Below are positions 49,468 to 55,790 of a DNA stretch of 55,790 bases, piece by piece. Below the pieces are notes generated by a model, which worked only from the letters and a program-made list of their open reading frames with translations, searched no databases and was not told where the DNA came from. The stretch is from DATBGS01 sp036557885 (GTDB lineage: Bacteria; Chloroflexota; Ktedonobacteria; Ktedonobacterales; DATBGS01): positions 1-55,790 of the forward strand of contig DATBGS010000093.1 in the NCBI GenBank assembly GCA_036557885.1. Direction: 5' to 3'. How positions within the stretch are numbered: position 1 is the first letter of the stretch; every line of letters starts with the position of its first letter. Made by a program: the position numbers and the translations under genes.

Positions 49468-51981
49468 ATGGCTCTGCATTTCCCACATGGTCGTCCACAA
49501 CGACCCACTGCTCAAGATGCGTCTCCATCTGGCGCTTTCCCCCCTGTTGCACGAAATCGCTCGACACCACCTCCCCCATCGCGTTATCATCATTGGCAGC
49601 AACTGCGCTATCGTCGGCTGGTCAGCCTGCGCGAAGAACAGGCCGGTAGCGCAATGCAGGAAAAAGCCCTTCCGCCTGTGCTGAGCTTGCAATTGCTCCC
49701 AGTTGAAATTTCGCGCCCTCCTGGTCTGGTGCCGCCTATAGAGCGGGCGCTAGATCTGGCGCCTCCTAAAGAACGAGCGCTGGTGCTTCCTCCTAGACCA
49801 GAGCGTGCATTGCAGCGGGTAGCTTCAGCGAGCCTGTCGGCCCCTGGACGGGTGTATTCACGGGAACGGGTGCTCCGTCGGCATTGGAAGCGGCAACGCC
49901 TCATCATCCATCGCAGGCGCGCAGCCCGTCAGGAGCGTCGGGTAGGTCTGGGGCTGATTGCCAGTGTAGCCGTTCCGAGCATGCTGGCCCTGTTTGTCTT
50001 GACGGCGCTTGCCGGAGTAGGGCTGGCTTTTTATGCGTATGCCTATCCTGCCCTGGCTGATCTGGCAAGCGAGCTACCAAAAGATAGCCTGAAGGTCTAC
50101 GATGCCTCTGGGAAGCTGATCTACGAACTGGCAAATCAGGGGTCGCAAACCACCGTCGCGCTTAACCAGATTTCGCTGGATGCGATCAATGCCACGATTG
50201 CCATTGAGGATAAGGATTTCTGGCAGAATGAGGGCGTGGATTTTGTGGCAGTGGTACGCGCGGCGTCAGATGATCTGCGCAGCAACCACGTGGTGTCGGG
50301 CGCCAGCACGATTACGCAGCAGCTTATAAAGAATGCGTTGGTCGGACCGCAGCCAACGCTTGATCGCAAGCTGCGCGAGATGATTCTCGCGCTGGGCATC
50401 ACAAGGGACTACTCGAAGGAACAAATCCTGACGTTCTACCTGAACACCATCTACTATGGTGAGCAGTCATATGGGATTGACGCGGCGGCGCATGCCTATT
50501 TTGGCCTGAACGATCTTCCAGGGCGCACAGCGGCCAGCCAGCTTGATCTGGCACAGGGAGCGCTGCTGGCTGGTTTGCCCAGAGCGCCGACGACCTATGA
50601 CCCGCTGCTCAGTCTCTCGGATGCCCTGGCCCGACAAAAAGAAGTGTTGGAGCAGATGATAGTAGCCGGGTATATCACCTCCCCGGAGGCCGCCCGCGCA
50701 GAGCATGAGGCCGCGCAGCCAGGGTTTCTTCATCCTGGCTTTCCGGTCAACCTGGCGCCCCACTTCGACAACTATGTGCTCCGAGAGTTGCAGGGCTTGA
50801 TGGACAGCGGCCAGGTGCCAGAAGACATCTTGAGCCGTTCCGGGCTGCGCGTGATGACGACGCTCAACCTGGACCTGCAAGATCAAATGTTGGCGAGTGC
50901 GCGCAACCATATCGCGCAGATGGCAGCCGCGCATCATATGTCGAATGCGGCGGTGGTGATGATTGATTACCACACGGGCGCGGTGCAGGTGCTGATTGGC
51001 GGGATTCAAGACAATACATCGAGCAGTCAGTTTGACGTAGCCACGCAGGGCTATCGCCAGCCGGGGTCGTCGTTCAAGCCATTTGTGTACGTGACCGCCT
51101 TTGAGAAGGGCTGGTCGCCCGGCACCGCCATCAGCGATACGCCGCTGAGCGTGTTTGTTTCCGAAGGTGAGCCGATCTATTCGCCCGTCAATTATGATCT
51201 GCGCTTTCATGGGCAGATGACATTGCGACATGCCTTGCAAAATTCGTTTAATGTGCCTGCGGTGCGGGTGGAGCTGTTTGCAGGCGTGAAGGATTCGCTG
51301 GCGACGGCCCAGGCAATGGGCATCTCCAGCTATCTGGGGACGCCAGCCCCTTCAATGGTGCTGGGCGGCTTGAGCGTACACTTGTTTGACGAGACTTCGG
51401 CGTATGGGGTCTTTGCTGATGGTGGCGTGCGCATGCCGCCTTATACCATTCAAGAGATCACGGATAACCAGGGGCGGGTAATCTACCAGCACCAGAACGC
51501 AGGGACACAGGTGCTCTCTCCGCAGCTTGCCGGGCTGATGACCAATGTGCTCTCGGATGATAAGGAGCGGCAATATGAGTTTGGGGTATGCAGCCCGCTG
51601 ATGCTCTACGATGGTCGCCCGTATGACCCCAAGTGCCAGAGGGGTGACACTGGCGTTGTGCGGCCAGCCGCCGCCAAGACGGGAACGACGGGGGATTTTA
51701 AGGACAACTGGACGGTTGGCTACACCAACGATTATGTGATTGGCGTCTGGGCGGGAAACAACGATGGCTCGCCAATGGTTAATGTGAGCGGCGTTGATGG
51801 CGCTGCCCCCATCTGGCATGACAGCATGCTGCTGGCTGAGCACGGCCACCCCGTTGTGCCGTTTGTCCTGCCGCCTGGGTTGGTGCGGGCTACCGTCCAC
51901 TATCCCGATGGAGTGACCAGCACGGATTGGTATCTGCCTGGAACGATCCCTGCTGGCGGGGTAATCGTCGGGTATTCCTGA
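49468..51981 (+). CDS. Class A penicillin-binding protein
   Basis: An 837-residue bifunctional peptidoglycan synthase. An unusually long, Arg/Pro-rich cytoplasmic N-terminus (~160 residues) leads to one membrane helix (VPSMLALFVLTALAGVGLAF). The glycosyltransferase 51 domain follows (IAIEDKDFWQNEGVDF with the catalytic Glu, GASTITQQLIKNAL, LNTIYYGEQSYGI). The transpeptidase domain has the SxxK motif at S534 (PGSSFKPF), SFN (QNSFNVP) and KTGTT. The frame is open 31 codons upstream, but AAAGGATGG precedes the ATG at 49468. It polymerises glycan strands and forms 4-3 crosslinks, complementing the L,D-transpeptidase at 13496-15160. Confidence 0.95.
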   Translation: MALHFPHGRPQRPTAQDASPSGAFPPVARNRSTPPPPSRYHHWQQLRYRRLVSLREEQAGSAMQEKALPPVLSLQLLPVEISRPPGLVPPIERALDLAPPKERALVLPPRPERALQRVASASLSAPGRVYSRERVLRRHWKRQRLIIHRRRAARQERRVGLGLIASVAVPSMLALFVLTALAGVGLAFYAYAYPALADLASELPKDSLKVYDASGKLIYELANQGSQTTVALNQISLDAINATIAIEDKDFWQNEGVDFVAVVRAASDDLRSNHVVSGASTITQQLIKNALVGPQPTLDRKLREMILALGITRDYSKEQILTFYLNTIYYGEQSYGIDAAAHAYFGLNDLPGRTAASQLDLAQGALLAGLPRAPTTYDPLLSLSDALARQKEVLEQMIVAGYITSPEAARAEHEAAQPGFLHPGFPVNLAPHFDNYVLRELQGLMDSGQVPEDILSRSGLRVMTTLNLDLQDQMLASARNHIAQMAAAHHMSNAAVVMIDYHTGAVQVLIGGIQDNTSSSQFDVATQGYRQPGSSFKPFVYVTAFEKGWSPGTAISDTPLSVFVSEGEPIYSPVNYDLRFHGQMTLRHALQNSFNVPAVRVELFAGVKDSLATAQAMGISSYLGTPAPSMVLGGLSVHLFDETSAYGVFADGGVRMPPYTIQEITDNQGRVIYQHQNAGTQVLSPQLAGLMTNVLSDDKERQYEFGVCSPLMLYDGRPYDPKCQRGDTGVVRPAAAKTGTTGDFKDNWTVGYTNDYVIGVWAGNNDGSPMVNVSGVDGAAPIWHDSMLLAEHGHPVVPFVLPPGLVRATVHYPDGVTSTDWYLPGTIPAGGVIVGYS

Positions 51982-52067
51982 AGCGAGAGGAAACGAGAGA
52001 GGAAACGAGAGAAGATACGAGGAACCACTCTGAACAGGTGAGCGCGAGCCTGTAAGAGGATCACATC

Positions 52068-52113
52068 AGGTGCCCAGGCCAGGGAACAGCGTCGTTCCCT
52101 GGCCTGGGCACCT
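52068..52113 (+). terminator. Terminator of the PBP gene
   Basis: A perfect 20-base stem (AGGTGCCCAGGCCAGGGAAC with its complement) and a 6-base loop, followed by GGATTTCTTGCTTT. The T-tract is imperfect, but the stem is very stable and lies 87 bases behind the stop. Confidence 0.78.
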
Positions 52114-52208
52114 GGATTTCTTGCTTTAGAAAAGCTTGATGCAAGACTTCCTAAAGCTTCATAAGAAAGAGACAAGAGCAAAGCAAATAGAACAACTAGA
52201 ACTTCTGT

Positions 52209-52251
52209 TTGCTTCTTTGACAGAGTTGTGCTATGATTGCTGTAGCACAAC
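52209..52251 (+). promoter_or_regulatory. Promoter with overlapping inverted repeat
   Basis: TTGCTT (52209-52214), 17 bases, TATGAT (52232-52237) with an extended TGn element just ahead. A 9-base perfect inverted repeat GTTGTGCTA / TAGCACAAC (52225-52233 and 52243-52251) straddles the -10 and start point, a typical position for a repressor site. It drives the DUF2797-like gene about 235 bases downstream. Confidence 0.55.
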
Positions 52252-52480
52252 GGTTGCTTCTACTGGTAATGCAAGTGTGCTTCACTGTTGAGAAAGCAAG
52301 TTGGATCTGGGCCGTCCAGAAGGGCGGGCCGCGTTGTTGACAGTGGAGCATGCGCAGGCACGATTCGTGCTGCCAGTTCGCTGACTCTACAAGGTTGGTT
52401 GAAGCAGGCTACTGTTCCTGGATACAGGCAAAGGCCAGGCAGATAAGGCGGTCGCCTGGTACCAAGAAGGTGAGAGGTGC

Positions 52481-53626
52481 ATGCTACCGCAAGGAAGAAG
52501 CCCAGGCGCATATGAGCCTGAGCGGACAGGCGTATCGAAAGGGCAGGTTGCTCGTGGGTATACGCCTGATGTATTTGAGGCCACGACGCCCCGGATTGGG
52601 CAGCATCTCATCGCGTATGAATGGGTGTCGCCTTCACCACCGGCGAGTGACTCGACGAATAAGCCTCCGACGGGCGCACATTTAGAGCTTTTGCTGCGCC
52701 CCTTTCCGCTTCCGGCTGGCAGCCAGGAAGCGCCGCTGCGTCGTTTCCCCATTGAGCCTGGAATGGTGCTCTTTCTGCGCCTGTGTGATCGCTTGCGCTT
52801 GTGCATCGGGTACCGTGATCGCGTGACGTTTAAGCGTTTGCCCTGCCCACATCAAGATGAGTTGCTGGGCAGTGTGGAGCGCGGCCCTGAGTATGCGCGC
52901 AGCTTCCAGTGTTCAGCATGCGCGGAATTGGAGGGGGTGCCAGAGTGGTTGCGCCATGAGGCGATGCCGCGCTGGGTTGGCCTGGAGGCGCCCTCTGCGC
53001 AGGCATTGGAACAGGCCCCTTATCTTTCTGAGCCACATGTAGTTTATCTGGCGGCTTTTGGCCCTGGACGGGTGAAGGTGGGAGTCGCTATTGAGCGGCG
53101 CAAGCAGGTTCGTTTTTTGGAACAAGGAGCGCATCTGGGGGCGGTGATTGCGCGCTGCCCCGATGGTTTTGTGGCTCGCCGCATGGAGCGCGCGCTATGC
53201 GATCTTGGATTGATTGATCGGGTGCGCGCAGCCACCAAAATTCGCGGCATGTATCCGCCGCTCGCGGAAGCCGAGGCGCGCGAAGAGATTGAGAAAACCT
53301 TCAGCTATGTGGTGCGGCATCTGAAAACCGAGGAAACGACCTTCCTGCTTGCTGCTCCAGAGGTCGAGGATTTTCGCGCGACGTTTCGCCTGGAGGCGCT
53401 CCGCGCTCAGCCTGAGCGGTTGTTTCCCGTTATGGAAGTGCCAGTGCGCGGACGAGTGGTAGCAACAGTGGGAAGCTGCGCGGTCTTCGAGCGGGACGGG
53501 GGGAGTTTGTGGGCGCTGGATATAGCGGGCTTGCGTGGCGCGTTGTTGTCTATTGGTCCGTTGCGTGGTGGGGTGATCTCTCAGATGGATCTCTTTGGCA
53601 ATTTTGTGGGTGAGCAGGCGGTCTGA
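52481..53626 (+). CDS. DUF2797-like protein with GIY-YIG-like core
   Basis: A 381-residue protein. Residues ~110-160 hold a possible zinc ribbon (LPCPHQD, then FQCSACAEL). The following core HVVYLAAFGPGRVKVGVAIE, then RKQVRFLEQGAHLGAVIARC and ARRMERALCDLGLIDRVRA, is the conserved region of DUF2797 proteins. The pattern 'vYla.fg...vKVGva...R...EqGA' and the later Glu of MERAL resemble the GIY-YIG nuclease fold (Y-Y, Arg, Glu). Nuclease activity is therefore a hypothesis. The ATG follows AAGGTGAGAGG. It is the gene immediately upstream of lexA, in the same direction. Confidence 0.75.
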   Translation: MLPQGRSPGAYEPERTGVSKGQVARGYTPDVFEATTPRIGQHLIAYEWVSPSPPASDSTNKPPTGAHLELLLRPFPLPAGSQEAPLRRFPIEPGMVLFLRLCDRLRLCIGYRDRVTFKRLPCPHQDELLGSVERGPEYARSFQCSACAELEGVPEWLRHEAMPRWVGLEAPSAQALEQAPYLSEPHVVYLAAFGPGRVKVGVAIERRKQVRFLEQGAHLGAVIARCPDGFVARRMERALCDLGLIDRVRAATKIRGMYPPLAEAEAREEIEKTFSYVVRHLKTEETTFLLAAPEVEDFRATFRLEALRAQPERLFPVMEVPVRGRVVATVGSCAVFERDGGSLWALDIAGLRGALLSIGPLRGGVISQMDLFGNFVGEQAV

Positions 53627-53736
53627 TGCCAGCCAGCGATAGCCCGCGCCTGGAATCTCCTGGTTTCAAGGCGAATCAGGCCCTGATGAGCCAGGAAGAG
53701 GTATCAGGAAATAATGCGATTGCTCCACTGCACACA

Positions 53737-53765
53737 TTGACACTCCCTTGCGCGTCTGGTATGCT
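53737..53765 (+). promoter_or_regulatory. lexA promoter
   Basis: TTGACA (53737-53742), 17 bases, TATGCT (53760-53765). The LexA box begins five bases after the -10, over the predicted start point. Confidence 0.9.
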
Positions 53766-53770
53766 ATCAG

Positions 53771-53786
53771 TAGAACGCTGGTTCTA
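53771..53786 (+). promoter_or_regulatory. LexA operator (SOS box)
   Basis: TAGAACGCTGGTTCTA is a near-perfect palindrome fitting the GAAC-N4-GTTC consensus of Gram-positive LexA proteins. Lying right behind the -10 of lexA, it implies autorepression that is lifted by DNA damage. Confidence 0.92.
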
Positions 53787-53825
53787 GGACCAGGGGACGT
53801 GGCATTCCCTGGGCTAGAACCAGAT
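53778..53825. repeat. Hairpin overlapping the SOS box
   Basis: CTGGTTCTAG with CCAGGG pairs with CCCTGG and CTAGAACCAG on the right (one asymmetric gap). It overlaps half of the SOS box, and the right arm recurs exactly over 17 bases at 18525-18541. The leader RNA of lexA would fold here, and the second GAAC half site could add to LexA binding. Confidence 0.6.
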
Positions 53826-53856
53826 GGAGATAGGAAAGAAGGAGCGTGAGGGCACT

Positions 53857-54483
53857 ATGGACGAGATGAGTTCCAAGCAGCGGGCCATCTACGAGTTCAT
53901 TCAGAGGTACACCCAGGAACACGGTCGTCCCCCCACCAATCGAGAGATTGGAAAGGCGGTAGGCATAGAGTCTACCGGGCATGTGGATTACCATTTAAGC
54001 GTACTGGAGAAGAAAGGGCACATTGTCCGCGAGGACCGCAAGAGCCGGGCAATACGCCTGACCCAGCAGGGGTTGCCAATGAAGGGGCATATTGCTGCCG
54101 GACAGCCGTTGGAAATTCCTGATGCGCCAGAAGGGTATGTTGACCTGGCAAAACAGTTGTCCAACGGAAAATATTTGCTTGAGGTCAAAGGCAAGTCTAT
54201 GATAGAGGACTGCATTGACAGCGGGGACTATGTGCTGATTGACCCTGAAGCCGCAATCGAGCCGGGGGATGTGATTGTCGCGGTCAATCACAGCGGCAAT
54301 GCCAGCGAACGTGGGGCGGCAACGTTAAAGCGGTTTTATAAGGAGAAGAATCGCGTTGAGTTGCGACCCGCGAATTCGACGATGGACCCGATCTTTATTG
54401 ATGCCGAGGAGTGGGAGCGCGAATGGGAGATTCAAGGCAAGGTACGCGCGGTGTATCGCCTTTTTGAGCGGCCCCGCAAGTAA
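53857..54483 (+). CDS. lexA: LexA repressor
   Basis: A 208-residue SOS repressor. The N-terminal winged helix starts SSKQRAIYEFIQRYTQEHGRPPTNREIGKAVG with the recognition helix around residues 38-50. The C-terminal S24 peptidase domain has cleavage site A81-G82, nucleophile S114 (KGKSMIED) and general base K158 (ATLKRF). RecA filaments on single-stranded DNA trigger self-cleavage and derepression. An ATG 11 codons upstream is open, but 53857 fits the family N-terminus and ribosome site better. Its promoter and operator are listed separately, and a terminator follows. Confidence 0.96.
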   Translation: MDEMSSKQRAIYEFIQRYTQEHGRPPTNREIGKAVGIESTGHVDYHLSVLEKKGHIVREDRKSRAIRLTQQGLPMKGHIAAGQPLEIPDAPEGYVDLAKQLSNGKYLLEVKGKSMIEDCIDSGDYVLIDPEAAIEPGDVIVAVNHSGNASERGAATLKRFYKEKNRVELRPANSTMDPIFIDAEEWEREWEIQGKVRAVYRLFERPRK

Positions 54484-54531
54484 TTTGGCGATCTCGTGTC
54501 GCTGATCACTCTCAGGTGCCTCGCTATTTTG

Positions 54532-54560
54532 AGAGACAGCACCCATGCGGTGCTGTCTCT
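54532..54560 (+). terminator. lexA terminator
   Basis: A 12-base perfect stem (AGAGACAGCACC with its complement) with a 5-base loop, running into TTTTT, 48 bases after lexA. Confidence 0.92.
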
Positions 54561-54689
54561 TTTTTATCAGACGGGTGCTCTCATTGGTCAAAGAGATGCA
54601 AGAAGGTCGCGGAAGAGGATACCATAGGGGACAAGAATGTGCTCCTGCGTGACTGGTTTTCGGGATGGCGCGTTCCATTAGCAGGACCA

Positions 54690-54719
54690 TTGACGTTCGG
54701 GCAAGAAGCCAGGTATGTT
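54690..54719 (+). promoter_or_regulatory. Possible promoter of the DedA gene
   Basis: TTGACG (54690-54695), 18 bases, TATGTT (54714-54719). A second TTGACA stands at 54730-54735, but its spacing to a -10 is poor. Confidence 0.5.
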
Positions 54720-54780
54720 GTGGCAATTATTGACAAATCCTGTTTGAGCGTATGCGCGAGGACGGCAAGGGGGTACACAC

Positions 54781-55569
54781 ATGGAGCAGTATGTTGCAGC
54801 CAGTATTACGGATGCAATCACAAATTTGATTCAAAACTGGTATATAAGCCTGGGCTATTTTGGAATTGTGCTGGCGATGGCGATTGAAAGCTGCTGTATT
54901 CCGTTGCCAAGCGAGATTGTGATGCCGCTGGCTGGCTATTTTGTGACGAAATGTGCGACGCCTGACCTGCATTGCCTGAACGAGTTTTCTCTTGTCGGGG
55001 TTGCGGTTGCTGGAACGCTTGGATGCCTGGTGGGGTCGGTAGTGGCCTACGGGATTGGGCGGACTGGTGGGCGCCCCATGCTGCTCAAGTATGGGAGATA
55101 TGTGCTCATTTCCCAGGCAGATTCTGATCGTGCCGACCGCTGGTTTGGCCGCTTCGGGCCGCCTGTCGCGTTCTTTTCACGTTTGCTGCCAGTGGTGCGG
55201 ACTTATATTTCGCTGCCTGCTGGCATCTATCAGATGAATTTCGTGAAATTCTGCATCTACACCTTGTTGGGGTCGTTTCCCTGGTGCCTGTTGTTGGCGT
55301 TTGTTGGGTACAAGCTGGGCAATAAATTTGAGCAACTAGGCACCATCTTTCACGGCGCGGATGTGGTTATCGGGGTGGTGTTGGTGGTGCTGGTGGCGTT
55401 GTATGTGTACCGCCATATCAAGCATGACCGCGCCGCCCGTGCTGCACTGGCAGCCAGAATGTCTCAACAGGTGGGGCGGCAATCCGGCGGGACGCCGCCA
55501 CCGCGTCCCCTGCCACCGACACAATCTGATCCAGATACGCCACGCCTGGAGCAGCGGCCACGCCGTTGA
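54781..55569 (+). CDS. DedA family membrane protein
   Basis: A 262-residue DedA/SNARE-associated-type protein. DedA proteins act as lipid (undecaprenyl phosphate, phosphatidylethanolamine) flippases or transporters. The amphipathic re-entrant segment with AIESCCIPLPSEIVMPLAGYF is present. So is the GxxxGxxxxYxxGRxxG stretch (LGCLVGSVVAYGIGRTGGR), and the FSRLLPVVRTYISLPAG region with the conserved Arg pair. Four or five hydrophobic segments follow. The C-terminus is a Pro/Arg-rich tail. AAGGGGG lies seven bases before the ATG. If it recycles undecaprenyl phosphate it would support the cell-wall synthesis genes of the window. Confidence 0.94.
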   Translation: MEQYVAASITDAITNLIQNWYISLGYFGIVLAMAIESCCIPLPSEIVMPLAGYFVTKCATPDLHCLNEFSLVGVAVAGTLGCLVGSVVAYGIGRTGGRPMLLKYGRYVLISQADSDRADRWFGRFGPPVAFFSRLLPVVRTYISLPAGIYQMNFVKFCIYTLLGSFPWCLLLAFVGYKLGNKFEQLGTIFHGADVVIGVVLVVLVALYVYRHIKHDRAARAALAARMSQQVGRQSGGTPPPRPLPPTQSDPDTPRLEQRPRR

Positions 55570-55618
55570 TACAGCAAAGTGGTGAGCGAACCCATTCCAG
55601 CATTTGCAGCCAAAGATC

Positions 55619-55646
55619 AAGGCCAGCCCTCAACAGGACTGGCCTT
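55619..55646. terminator. Terminator hairpin between DedA gene and tmRNA
   Basis: AAGGCCAG (55619-55626) pairs with CTGGCCTT (55639-55646). On the minus strand it begins four bases behind the tmRNA CCA end and continues into GATCTTT; it can end both convergent transcripts. Confidence 0.7.
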
Positions 55647-55649
55647 GTG

Positions 55650-55790
55650 TGGTGGAGATGGGGAGGAGTTGAACCTCCCGTCCACATAAGCGAAAAAGAA
55701 GATGTACTACAGGCATAGCCGATGTTTTAGTTTGGCGCTTTTGACTCCCATCGGCGAGATTCGCCAGCGCTTACCCTCTGGCCTTAGGTG
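55650..55790 (-). ncRNA. ssrA: tmRNA (3' part, truncated by window end)
   Basis: Read on the minus strand the end is CATCTCC-A-CCA (55650), with an encoded CCA tail. It is preceded by the T-arm-like GGACGGGAGGTTCAACTCCTCCC, which is characteristic of transfer-messenger RNA. Upstream are pseudoknot segments (GGCGAATCTCGCC, CATCGGCTATGCCTG). The tRNA-like domain, alanine-charged, rescues stalled ribosomes. The 5' half and the tag-peptide frame lie beyond the window. Confidence 0.93.

Larger units (their letters stand above)
51982..52480. other. Intergenic region with terminator and promoter
   Basis: About 500 bases between the PBP gene and the DUF2797-like gene. The terminator at 52068-52113 and the promoter/inverted repeat at 52209-52251 are listed separately. 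The rest holds nothing I can support. Confidence 0.5.

Overview
This window comes from a bacterial chromosome of roughly 55-60 % G+C that is mostly coding. The best fit is a monoderm, spore- or mycelium-like Chloroflexota (Ktedonobacteria type). This is an inference from several traits: LysM and YkuD cell-wall proteins without outer-membrane genes, many TPR/LysM/roadblock proteins, a Gram-positive style SOS box (GAAC-N4-GTTC) in front of lexA, and a bacterial tmRNA with encoded CCA. No rRNA gene, tRNA gene, CRISPR array, IS element or phage was found.

Layout. 1-3425 (+): end of a redox operon with a molybdopterin oxidoreductase (truncated by the window edge), a four-cluster ferredoxin, a membrane-anchored Rieske protein, a small membrane protein and an HPP-family (nitrite-channel-like) membrane protein. 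3597-5801 (+): a phosphofructokinase with PPi-type residues, then moaA for molybdenum cofactor, separated by two strong hairpins. 5827-10389 (-): a vitamin B12 operon (btuF-btuC-btuD-adenosyltransferase) behind a consensus promoter and a clear cobalamin riboswitch. 10543-19963: a series of mostly single genes (roadblock protein, LysM protein, cytosolic sulfite-oxidase-like enzyme, L,D-transpeptidase lipoprotein, surface Ig-like protein, TPR protein, cupredoxin lipoprotein, S51 peptidase-like protein).

20120-29057 (-): a tightly coupled five-gene operon, MoxR-type AAA+ ATPase / TraB-EreA-like protein (DUF5682 type) / helical-repeat protein / VWA protein / SWIM zinc-finger protein. Its overall composition recalls the uncharacterised yehLMPQ locus of E. 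coli. The ATPase P-loop is split by a 421-residue intein with a LAGLIDADG endonuclease. This is the most interesting part of the window: a poorly understood chaperone-like system whose motor cannot hydrolyse ATP until the intein splices out.

29476-33403 (+): leucine/isovalerate catabolism genes (enoyl-CoA hydratase, biotin carboxylase/BCCP subunit, HMG-CoA lyase), without the carboxyltransferase. 33456-35420 (-): a small protein, a lone VirB11/CpaF-like ATPase and a histidine phosphatase. 35685-42059 (-): a complete Opp/Dpp-type peptide ABC importer. 42146-46338 (-): a polytopic membrane protein and a glycogen debranching enzyme. 46634-48784 (+): a large TPR protein, divergently transcribed from the debranching enzyme out of an inverted-repeat double promoter. 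49468-51981 (+): a class A penicillin-binding protein, preceded by a strong promoter and a possible structured RNA. 52481-55569 (+): a DUF2797-like protein, lexA with promoter and SOS box, and a DedA protein. 55650-55790 (-): the 3' part of tmRNA (ssrA).

All functions are read from sequence motifs and recalled family knowledge. No database search was possible, and start codons were chosen by Shine-Dalgarno spacing and family alignment from memory.
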